Shown here: piece after piece, positions 1 through 6,813 of the stretch
Numbering within the stretch: the stretch's first letter is position 1
Layout of the letters: each line of letters opens with the position of its first letter
From: Hyphomonadaceae bacterium UBA7672
GTDB taxonomy: Bacteria; Pseudomonadota; Alphaproteobacteria; Caulobacterales; Hyphomonadaceae
Length of the DNA stretch: 64,000 nucleotides
NCBI GenBank assembly: GCA_002483135.1
Contig: DLHI01000019.1
Location: 29,935-93,934 of the forward strand
Reading direction: 5' to 3'
Notes under the pieces: generated by a model
What the model was told of the DNA's origin: nothing
What the model saw: the letters and a program-made list of their open reading frames with translations, nothing else
The model's database searches: none
Made by a program: the position numbers and the translations under genes

Positions 1-1164
1 CCTCTGATGAGGAACGCACCGATGTTCGAGGACCTGTCGCTTTCGCTGTCGGGCCGCTACACGGACGTGGACTCCTACGGTGCCGAGTCGACCTACAAGG
101 CCGGCCTCAACTGGCAGATCACTCCGGAGTTCAGGTTCCGCGCGTCTCAGGGCACGTCCTTCCGCTCGCCTGCGCTGTTCGAGCTGTTCCTGGCCGGTGA
201 AACCTCCTTCCTCGGCCAGCGCGCGATCGACCCGTGCGTGAACTGGGCTGCGAACCTGGCCAGCAACGCGATCTCGCAACGTATTGCAGACAACTGCGCG
301 GCTGACGGCGTTCCCGGCACTCACAACGGCTCCGGTTCTTCGGCGCTGATTTCCTCGTCCGGCGGCTTCGGCGCGCTGGAAGCCGAAACATCAACGTCCC
401 GCAACATCGGCCTGATCTGGACGCCGACCTTCGCCGACCTCCAGGTGTCGATCGACTATTTCGACATCGAAGTCGAAAACGAAGTGACCAAGCTTGGCGC
501 CGCCAACATCATGCGTGGCTGCTATGACTCGCTGAATTTCGCGAACGAGCCTCTGTGCAGTCTGTTCAGCCGGAACCCGGCAGGCGGATCCACGGAGTAC
601 CTGATCACGGATGTGACGGACAACTTCCTCAACATCTCGACGCAGCAGAACCGCGGCATCGACTTCGACGCCCTCTACAGGACGGGAACCCCGCTCGGCG
701 ACCTGACCCTGCAGCTGCAGGCGTCGAAGCAGCTCGAGGATGAAATCCAGCTCCTGCAGACCAGCGACCCGATCGACAACAACGGTCTGGCGGGCGACCC
801 GGAGTGGGTGGCGAACTTCAACGCCTCGCTGGCTGTCGGAGACTTCGAGTTCTTCTACGGCCTGCGCTATGTGGGTGAGACGTCGAACGTCGAGCGCTAC
901 GGCAATGCAGCGCAGACCTACCAGTTCCAGAACGTGCGCTACGTCCTGTCCACACCCGATGTTGTCTATCACAATGTCTCGGTCGGGATTGAGCCGGATG
1001 ACGGTCTGCTCGTGCGGCTCGGCGTTTCGAACCTGCTGGACGAAGCGCCGCCGCTCGTGACCGCCCTGTCGGGCGAGTTCTCGACAGTCGGCAACGTGCC
1101 ACTCTACTCGCAGTACGACTTCTATGGTCGAACGGTGTTCCTGAACATCACCAAGCAGTTCTAG
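1..1164 (+). CDS. TonB-dependent receptor, C-terminal part (gene runs in from before the window)
   Basis: The frame is open from base 1, so the ATG at 7 is internal and the 387 visible residues are the barrel of an outer-membrane receptor. Such receptors import siderophores, vitamin B12 or glycans using TonB/ExbBD energy. The visible part has alternating beta-strand patterns, a TonB-receptor-like FRASQGTSFRSPALFELF segment, a near-terminal GVSNLLDEAPP motif and a C-terminal phenylalanine (NITKQF) typical of BamA-assembled barrels. Four cysteines lie in extracellular-loop-like segments (DPCVNW, DNCAAD, RGCYDS, PLCSLF), suggesting disulfide-bonded loops. The plug and TonB box lie outside the window, so the substrate cannot be named. 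A strong terminator follows at 1207-1244. Confidence 0.9.
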   Translation, partial: PLMRNAPMFEDLSLSLSGRYTDVDSYGAESTYKAGLNWQITPEFRFRASQGTSFRSPALFELFLAGETSFLGQRAIDPCVNWAANLASNAISQRIADNCAADGVPGTHNGSGSSALISSSGGFGALEAETSTSRNIGLIWTPTFADLQVSIDYFDIEVENEVTKLGAANIMRGCYDSLNFANEPLCSLFSRNPAGGSTEYLITDVTDNFLNISTQQNRGIDFDALYRTGTPLGDLTLQLQASKQLEDEIQLLQTSDPIDNNGLAGDPEWVANFNASLAVGDFEFFYGLRYVGETSNVERYGNAAQTYQFQNVRYVLSTPDVVYHNVSVGIEPDDGLLVRLGVSNLLDEAPPLVTALSGEFSTVGNVPLYSQYDFYGRTVFLNITKQF

Positions 1165-1206
1165 TCGGTTTCCTGGTACGCATTCTGAAGCGCATCAGGG
1201 GTCAGG

Positions 1207-1244
1207 AGCGGGCGGCGGAGACAATCCGCCGCCCGCTTTATTTC
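1207..1244 (+). terminator. Rho-independent terminator after the TonB-dependent receptor
   Basis: A perfect 13-bp stem (1207-1219 with 1225-1237) closes a GACAA loop and is followed by a T-rich tail (TTATTT). It ends the receptor transcript before the sulfotransferase-like gene. Confidence 0.85.
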
Positions 1245-1302
1245 TGGAGTTGACGACAGGCCGGGGATAGCTTGCCCGGCATTGAAGTCCGGAGGGTTTG
1301 CA

Positions 1303-2088
1303 GTGCCGCGCATCACGATGATGAAGGACAACCTGAACGAGCGTAACGCAGAGTTCTCGCAGGTTCCTCTGACGCAGCCTGTCTTCCTGAACTCGGTCCC
1401 GAAGGCCGGCACACATCTCATCCGCAACATCATGCGGATGTTTGTGCCGGTGGAACAGCAGTATCACGCCACCTTCATCCAACACCCCATCCTTCGCCAG
1501 CACGGCGTGCCGGCGTTCGATCCGCGGCGGCCGATGCTGAGCTGGGGCCACCTGCTCTATTCCGACGATGCCGCGATGCTGCTGCGGACAGCGCGAACGG
1601 TGCTGATGGTGCGCGATCCTTATGACTGGGTGCTGGCGCGCGCGCGGTTCTTCATGTCGGAGAATTTCGACGGCATGACAAACCACCTGAAGGGAGGGCG
1701 GATCGAGACCAGCGACCTGCTGAACCTGATGATCTTCGGCATCCACGACAAGGCGCCGGGGATGGAGGAAATATTCCGCCACAACGCAGTCTGCTGGCTG
1801 GGCACTAAGGCCTACGTGATCCGCTATGAGGACATGGTCAAACACCTCAAACAGATCGAGTCGCGGCAGGCAGAACTCTATTTCGCTGGGCTGTTCGATG
1901 CATGCGGGATCGATATGCCTGCGGATTGGCGGACACGCGTTGCGATCGGCGCCGACCGCAAGCAGAGCGCAACGGCGCGCGAGAATCTCGACGGCGCAAC
2001 CGACCTGCCGGATGAACTGCCCGACACCCAGAAAAAGCTGGTCGACTATGCTGCGCCGGGCTTGCGCGCCCTGCTCGGTTATGCCTGA
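1303..2088 (+). CDS. Sulfotransferase-family protein
   Basis: The 261-residue protein has the two PAPS-binding signatures of P-loop sulfotransferases: an N-terminal VPKAGTHL motif (5'-phosphosulfate loop) and VLMVRDPYDWVLARA (3'-phosphate loop). It would transfer sulfate from PAPS to an unknown acceptor, perhaps an envelope glycan or lipid. The start is set at GTG 1303 because GGAGG lies at 1291-1295, 7 nt upstream; an earlier in-frame TTG at 1282 precedes that ribosome site and is unlikely. It stands alone between a terminator and a convergent gene. The family assignment is fairly safe; the substrate is unknown. Confidence 0.75.
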   Translation: MPRITMMKDNLNERNAEFSQVPLTQPVFLNSVPKAGTHLIRNIMRMFVPVEQQYHATFIQHPILRQHGVPAFDPRRPMLSWGHLLYSDDAAMLLRTARTVLMVRDPYDWVLARARFFMSENFDGMTNHLKGGRIETSDLLNLMIFGIHDKAPGMEEIFRHNAVCWLGTKAYVIRYEDMVKHLKQIESRQAELYFAGLFDACGIDMPADWRTRVAIGADRKQSATARENLDGATDLPDELPDTQKKLVDYAAPGLRALLGYA

Positions 2089-2094
2089 CCACGT

Positions 2095-2424
2095 CTAGCG
2101 TGACGGGCCATAGGGCTCGCAGGCAAGGCCGTCATCGTCGGCATCCAGCGAAGGGCGATAGCCGGGCTCGCCGCGGCGGATGTTGGCGCGGCCTTCCTGG
2201 AAGGCTTCGCGGCATGAGGCGTAGTAGGTTTGCCGAAGGCTAAGCGCCCCGAGCGCAGACGGCTCGTCCGGCGGGCCGAGACTGTCGACGACCACGAACG
2301 CGCTCATCCCGGCGACGGCGCCAAACAGCATGTACATCGCGACACGCCCGCTCTCTCGCAGCTGCCGTCGCAAGCGATAGCGCGCTGTCTGGCGCGGCCT
2401 GCCGAGATTTGGATGACCCGCCAC
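2095..2424 (-). CDS. Small membrane protein with Excalibur calcium-binding domain
   Basis: The 109-residue protein has a basic N-terminus, one transmembrane helix around residues 28-48 (MYMLFGAVAGMSAFVVVDSL) and a C-terminal Excalibur motif, DADDDGLACE, with the typical paired cysteines (ASCREA and LACEPY). Excalibur domains are small extracytoplasmic calcium-binding modules often found beside nucleases or on surface proteins. Here the domain is tethered alone, probably facing the periplasm. The gene sits just downstream of another small membrane-protein gene on the same strand (gap of 3 nt), so they may be cotranscribed. The cellular role is unknown. Confidence 0.7.
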   Translation of the reverse strand: MAGHPNLGRPRQTARYRLRRQLRESGRVAMYMLFGAVAGMSAFVVVDSLGPPDEPSALGALSLRQTYYASCREAFQEGRANIRRGEPGYRPSLDADDDGLACEPYGPSR

Positions 2425-2427
2425 GGT

Positions 2428-2829
2428 CTAGATCTTGATATACTGGCCGACGACACCGCGGGCCTTGTCGATCCATTCCGGGGGAACGATTGATGGATCG
2501 AGTGCGTAGGCGACGCCGCCCGCGATGATCATGACCAGCAGCAACTGAAAGAAGAGCCCGCCGCCCTTGCGCTCAGACTTCTCGCCCGGGCGTTTGTAGT
2601 TCCTGGTCGACTTGCCGCCGGCAAGCAGCGATGTGGTGTGCTGCGCCATCGCCAGACGCTCGGCCTTGGCTGCACGCTCATCTTCGCTGTCGCGCTTCAC
2701 CGCCTTGCGCGGCTTGGGCGGCTTGGGCGGCTTCTTCATGTCGGCTGACGTGGACTTGAACTGCGCACGCAGATCCGCAATGCGAGTCTGGCTTCCCGGC
2801 CCTTCCAACCGATTGCGTGTCTGCTGCAT
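2428..2829 (-). CDS. Small basic single-pass membrane protein of unknown function
   Basis: No family is recognised. From ATG 2829 the product is about 133 residues: a charged, Lys/Pro-rich cytoplasmic part with a KKPPKPPKPRK stretch, a KxERKGGG linker, then one hydrophobic helix (LFFQLLLVMIIAGGVAYAL) and a short tail. An upstream in-frame start at 2916 would add 29 residues that look non-coding, and an ATG further in, at MKKPPKPP, is also possible, so the start is uncertain. The gene lies 100 nt downstream of era on the same strand, where recO is found in many relatives, but it shows no resemblance to RecO. Confidence 0.55.
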   Translation of the reverse strand: MQQTRNRLEGPGSQTRIADLRAQFKSTSADMKKPPKPPKPRKAVKRDSEDERAAKAERLAMAQHTTSLLAGGKSTRNYKRPGEKSERKGGGLFFQLLLVMIIAGGVAYALDPSIVPPEWIDKARGVVGQYIKI

Positions 2830-2928
2830 CTCTTGCCCCAAGGCGCGCTGCAGACATTGCTTAGTGTAAATTAGATAAGGCCGGCTCGAGTGGAACCCGC
2901 AAATTGCGGCGACCAATGAAAGGCGCTG

Positions 2929-3837
2929 TTAAGCGTCGAAGTCGAGGCCGATCGCGGTGAAGCGTTCGCGGTTGTCCTGCCAGCGTTCGGACACCTTCAC
3001 GCGCAGGAAAAGGTGAACCGGCGTACCGAGAATTTCGGTCAGCTCTTTGCGCGCGGCCGTGCCGATCTCCTTGATGGTTTGCCCGCCCTTGCCCAGCACG
3101 ATCGAGCGGTGGCCCTCGCGAGAGACATGGATCAGCTGGCCGATCTTTATGCCACCCTTGCCGATTTTCTCCCACGTCTCCGTCTCGACGGTGAGCTGGT
3201 AGGGGATTTCCTGGTGAAGACGCAGCATCAGCTTTTCGCGCGTCACCTCGGCAGCGAGCATGCGGACCGGTATGTCGGCCGACTGGTCTTCCGGGAAAAG
3301 GTACGGACCTTCAGGCATTCGCGCCGCGATCATATCGGCCAGCTGATCCACGCCATCGCCCTTGAGGCCGGAAATCATCACCACGTCCGAATAAACGCCG
3401 GTGTCGAACAGGGCCTGAGTCGCGGCCAGCAGGCCGCTGCGCTCCACAAGATCGATCTTGTTGAGCGCAAGGATCGCCTTCGGGCCAAGCTCCTTGAGAC
3501 GTGCGATGATCGCCTCGTCCTCGGCCTTGTCGCCCTGCCCGGTCCAATGACGCGCATCGACGAGATGCACCGTTGCATCAGCATCGCCCGCGCCTTCCCA
3601 CGCCGACTTCACCATCGCCCGATCGAGCCTGCGCTTGGGCGCGAAGATGCCGGGCGTGTCGACGAGAACGACCTGGGACTGACCGCGCATCATGACGCCG
3701 CGAATGGGAAAGCGGGTCGTCTGTACCTTGTGCGTGACGATGGAGACCTTGGAGCCTACCAGCCGGTTGACCAGTGTGGACTTGCCCGCGTTCGGCGCGC
3801 CGATGATGGCGACAAATCCCGCGCGTGTGGCGGTCAT
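2929..3837 (-). CDS. era: GTPase Era (30S ribosome maturation)
   Basis: Era binds the 3' end of 16S rRNA and acts in assembly of the 30S subunit. All G motifs are present: G1 GAPNAGKST near residue 13, the switch-I signature TTRFPIRGV, G3 DTPG, G4 NKID and G5 SGLKGDG. The C-terminal KH RNA-binding domain is marked by GKGGQTIKEIG. At 302 residues it has normal length. Its start overlaps the end of rnc by 4 nt, so the two are translationally coupled, matching the common rnc-era pair. Confidence 0.97.
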   Translation of the reverse strand: MTATRAGFVAIIGAPNAGKSTLVNRLVGSKVSIVTHKVQTTRFPIRGVMMRGQSQVVLVDTPGIFAPKRRLDRAMVKSAWEGAGDADATVHLVDARHWTGQGDKAEDEAIIARLKELGPKAILALNKIDLVERSGLLAATQALFDTGVYSDVVMISGLKGDGVDQLADMIAARMPEGPYLFPEDQSADIPVRMLAAEVTREKLMLRLHQEIPYQLTVETETWEKIGKGGIKIGQLIHVSREGHRSIVLGKGGQTIKEIGTAARKELTEILGTPVHLFLRVKVSERWQDNRERFTAIGLDFDA

Positions 3838-4598
3838 GAGTTGGCTCCTGGAATGGTGGCCAGCATCGCCCGCGCGGCTTCGCGTTCGGCATGCTGCTTG
3901 GATGGTCCGGTGGCGGTGACGGGCTCATACCCTTCGATCACGACCGTGGTGGTGAAAACTGGCGCATGGTCGGGCCCGGTGCGGCCGACATGGCGGTAGG
4001 AGGGCGTTGGCAGGCCCTCGCCCTGCGCCCATTCCTGAAGCGCGGATTTGGGATCGCGGGGGGCTTCGGCGTTTGCTTTCAACAGTCCGGCCCAGTGACG
4101 CAGCACGAACTTCTCGGCCTTCGCAAGACCGCCGTCGAGATAGATCGCGCCGATCACCGCCTCGGCGGCGTTGGCGAGGAGCGACGCCTTGGTCGCGCCG
4201 CCATTGGCGCGCTCGGCCTTGTCCACGATCAGGAAGGAGCCAAGGCCGAGGGCCGCGCCTACGACCGCGCAGGCTTCGCGACTGACGATGGCGTTGAGAC
4301 GCGGGGCGAGTTCGCCCTCGCGCGCCAGAGGGAAGCGCACCATCAACGCCTCGACGATCACGAGGCCGAGCACGCGGTCGCCAAGGAATTCGAGACGCTC
4401 ATTGCTCCATTCGGCGGACTTGCCCTGGGCGGCGCTGCGATGGGTCATCGCGCGGTCCAGCAGCTTCTCGTCCTTGAACGCATACCCCGTGGCCGCCTCG
4501 CACGCGGCGCGCTGTTCCGCAGAGAGAGTGGGAACGGCGTCGACGCGCGCCCGGTTCTTGCGGCGCTTTCCGGTGTGGCTGGAGTTCGGGCGTGTCAC
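3834..4598 (-). CDS. rnc: Ribonuclease III
   Basis: RNase III cleaves double-stranded RNA, including the 30S rRNA precursor. The signature NERLEFLGDRVLGL carries the metal-binding Glu/Asp pair, and the second acidic cluster lies in NAAEAVIGAIYLDGG. The C-terminal third is a dsRNA-binding domain (PKSALQEWAQ to AEREAARAML). The 254 residues include a short basic N-terminal extension (HTGKRRKNRAR). It overlaps acpS by 4 nt upstream and era by 4 nt downstream. In many alphaproteobacteria lepB lies between acpS and rnc; here it is absent. Confidence 0.96.
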   Translation of the reverse strand: MTRPNSSHTGKRRKNRARVDAVPTLSAEQRAACEAATGYAFKDEKLLDRAMTHRSAAQGKSAEWSNERLEFLGDRVLGLVIVEALMVRFPLAREGELAPRLNAIVSREACAVVGAALGLGSFLIVDKAERANGGATKASLLANAAEAVIGAIYLDGGLAKAEKFVLRHWAGLLKANAEAPRDPKSALQEWAQGEGLPTPSYRHVGRTGPDHAPVFTTTVVIEGYEPVTATGPSKQHAEREAARAMLATIPGANS

Positions 4599-5020
4599 GC
4601 CGATGCTCCGGCTGGGGGCACCGTTGGTAGGGCTTCGATGATCACCTGCGCCTGGGCGTAGGGATACTCATCGGTGATGGTGAGATGGATGAAGCAGGTC
4701 ATTCCCGGCGGGGTGAGCTTGGCGAGACGGTCGGCGGCCCCGCCTGTGAGCGCGAAAGTGGGCTTGCCGGTTGGCAGGTTGACCACGCCCATATGCTGCC
4801 AGTGCACGCCACGACGTGGAACGCCCGTGCCCAGCGCCTTGGCGCACGCTTCCTTGGCGGCGAAGCGCTTGGCATAGGTGGGCGCGCGCTGCCGGCGACG
4901 GTCGGCAGTACGACGCTCGACCTCGGTGAAGACCCGGTTGGTGAAACGGTCGCCGAACTCGGCCAGCGATTTCTCGATCCGGCGGATGTCGCACATGTCC
5001 TGGCCAATGCCGATGATCAT
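4595..5020 (-). CDS. acpS: Holo-[acyl-carrier-protein] synthase
   Basis: AcpS transfers 4'-phosphopantetheine from CoA to the serine of apo-ACP, activating fatty-acid synthesis. The two metal/CoA motifs are intact: IGIGQDMCDIRRIEKSL at the N-terminus and KRFAAKEACAKALGTG near the middle. At 141 residues it is slightly longer than the typical 120-135. It overlaps pdxJ by 4 nt upstream and rnc by 4 nt downstream, so it is an internal cistron of the minus-strand operon. Confidence 0.96.
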   Translation of the reverse strand: MIIGIGQDMCDIRRIEKSLAEFGDRFTNRVFTEVERRTADRRRQRAPTYAKRFAAKEACAKALGTGVPRRGVHWQHMGVVNLPTGKPTFALTGGAADRLAKLTPPGMTCFIHLTITDEYPYAQAQVIIEALPTVPPAGASA

Positions 5021-5784
5021 CCGTGGCCACGCGCGATGTCGATTTCCTGGCGCATGCGCTTCACGGCCGCTTCGAGTCCGACGAACAGCGCCTCGCCCAT
5101 GATGAAATGGCCGATGTTCAGCTCGCGCACTTCCGGAATGGCCGCCACGGCATGAACCGTGTCGTAGGTCAGCCCGTGACCGACATGGATCTCGATGCCG
5201 CGCTCGTGGCCATAGGCGGCGGCTTCCTCCAGGCGTTTCAGCTCGTCGTCAGCGCCCCTCTTGTCGCCCGCAAACACCAGTTCGACATACTTGCCCGTGT
5301 GCAGTTCAACCACCGGCGCGCCCATGGCTTCAGCGACGGCGATCTGGACCTTGCTCGGCTCGATGAACAGCGACACGCGGCTGCCGCCATCGCGCAGCTT
5401 GCGCACGAATGGCTCCACCTGATCGTGCAGACGCGCCACGTCGAGGCCGCCTTCAGTCGTCCGCTCTTCCCGGCGCTCCGGCACGAGGCAGGCCGCGTGC
5501 GGCTTGTAAGCGAGCGCGATGGCGAGCATCTCGTCGGTTGTCGCCATTTCGAGGTTGATCGGCAGGCTGGTTGCGCTGCGCACGGCGGCAAGGTCCGCGT
5601 CGCGGATGTGGCGGCGATCCTCGCGCAGGTGGATCGTGATGCCATCCGCGCCGGCGGCGTGGGCGACAGCTGCGGCCTTGGCTGGATCAGGATGCACGCC
5701 GCCGCGCGCGTTGCGGATGGTCGCAACGTGATCGATGTTCACACCCAATCTTGCTTTGGGGGGGCGGGCGCGGGTGAGCGTCAT
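5017..5784 (-). CDS. pdxJ: Pyridoxine 5'-phosphate synthase
   Basis: PdxJ condenses 1-deoxyxylulose 5-phosphate with 3-amino-2-oxopropyl phosphate, the last ring-closing step of DXP-dependent vitamin B6 synthesis. The family N-terminus LGVNIDHVATIRNARGG is clear, as are the HLREDRRHI active-site segment and the C-terminal NIGHFIMGEAL phosphate-binding region. Length (255) is close to E. coli PdxJ with a short N-terminal extension. It overlaps pyrE and acpS by 4 nt each; the pdxJ-acpS pairing is widely conserved. Confidence 0.97.
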   Translation of the reverse strand: MTLTRARPPKARLGVNIDHVATIRNARGGVHPDPAKAAAVAHAAGADGITIHLREDRRHIRDADLAAVRSATSLPINLEMATTDEMLAIALAYKPHAACLVPERREERTTEGGLDVARLHDQVEPFVRKLRDGGSRVSLFIEPSKVQIAVAEAMGAPVVELHTGKYVELVFAGDKRGADDELKRLEEAAAYGHERGIEIHVGHGLTYDTVHAVAAIPEVRELNIGHFIMGEALFVGLEAAVKRMRQEIDIARGHG

Positions 5785-6365
5785 TTCAGGCCACGGCTCC
5801 CGGGCTTGATCGCGGGCAGTTTCGCGAGTTCGGGCGGCAGGTCGTTGGCGTCGTAGTCGGGGAAATCGACGGCCGCGAGCGAGACGAGCTTGAGGCCGCC
5901 CACGTCCGCCTTGCCGTTGGAGCGATCCACCACGCAGGCCGCGCCGATGACGTTGGCGCCTGCAACTTTCAGCGCTTCCAGTGTTTCACGCATCGAGATG
6001 CCCGTGGTGACGATGTCTTCCACGATGATCACGCGATCCTCGGGCGCGACCGTGAAGCCACGGCGCAGGCTCATCACGCCGCCCTCGCGCTCGGTGTAGA
6101 GCGAGCGGCAGCCCAGCGCGCGGGCGGTTTCATAGCCGGGGATCAGGCCGCCAACCGCAGGACCGACAACCACGTCGATCTTGCCGAACTCAGCCTCAAG
6201 CTTGCGGGCCAAGGCGCCGCACAGGCGCTCGGTCGTCTTCGGATGCGAGAAAACCAGCGCCTTCTGCAGGAAAACCGGGCTGCGGCGGCCGGAGGACAGG
6301 ATGAAGTGCCCCTCCAGCAGGGCGCCGACCTTCCTGAATTCGTCGAGAACGTCGTTCGTGTTCAT
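5781..6365 (-). CDS. pyrE: Orotate phosphoribosyltransferase
   Basis: PyrE joins orotate to PRPP to make OMP in pyrimidine synthesis. The PRPP-binding signature VIIVEDIVTTGISM is present, together with the N-terminal GHFILSSGRRSPVF region. The start is placed at ATG 6365, with CAGGA just upstream; a GTG six codons earlier (6383) also opens the frame but lies 5' of that ribosome site. This gives 194 residues, a normal size for the shorter class. It overlaps pdxJ by 4 nt and follows the lipoprotein gene by about 58 nt. Confidence 0.95.
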   Translation of the reverse strand: MNTNDVLDEFRKVGALLEGHFILSSGRRSPVFLQKALVFSHPKTTERLCGALARKLEAEFGKIDVVVGPAVGGLIPGYETARALGCRSLYTEREGGVMSLRRGFTVAPEDRVIIVEDIVTTGISMRETLEALKVAGANVIGAACVVDRSNGKADVGGLKLVSLAAVDFPDYDANDLPPELAKLPAIKPGSRGLK

Positions 6366-6423
6366 GTCTGTCCTGGCTCGCACGGAAATTCTGGCCGAGC
6401 CCTACAACCCTTTGTCTTCCGGC

Positions 6424-6813
6424 TCAATCGACACACAGCGTCGGGGTCGGCAAACCGTCCTCGATGCGCTGGTTGCAGCCGCAGGGGTTGCTGTTGAGCG
6501 AGCAGCGGCCGACCGCCTTCACCCCGGGGGTAAGCGGACCGTTCGAGCTGTCGGCGTAACAGGAGCCCTGGCACTGGTCGCTGTCGGAGCAGACTTTCCC
6601 GGCGTCGGAGAAGGTGAGCACGCATTGGGCCTTCTGCAGGCGGCAGATCGGCGCCCACTGGCCTCCTCCGGCGAGACAGCCGGCCTCGGAGACCGGAATG
6701 GCAGGCTTCTCAACCGACGCCGGCGGCGGCGGCGGCTTGAGGGGCTCTTCCTGCATCGGCGCGCAGGCGGCGACAAACAGGGCGGCAATCGCAGCGATCC
6801 AGCGCATGGTCAT
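6424..6813 (-). CDS. Cysteine-rich lipoprotein of unknown function
   Basis: The 129-residue product begins with a signal peptide ending in a lipobox (AALFVAAC), so Cys17 is probably lipidated and the protein anchored in the envelope. A Pro-rich linker (KPPPPPASVEKP) leads to a compact domain with about ten cysteines (AGCLAGG, PICRLQKAQC, KVCSDSDQCQGSC, GRCSLNSNPCGCN, TLCVD), likely disulfide-bonded. No family is recognised. It overlaps the rsh stop by 4 nt and is the only apparently envelope-exported product in this otherwise housekeeping operon. Confidence 0.7.
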   Translation of the reverse strand: MTMRWIAAIAALFVAACAPMQEEPLKPPPPPASVEKPAIPVSEAGCLAGGGQWAPICRLQKAQCVLTFSDAGKVCSDSDQCQGSCYADSSNGPLTPGVKAVGRCSLNSNPCGCNQRIEDGLPTPTLCVD

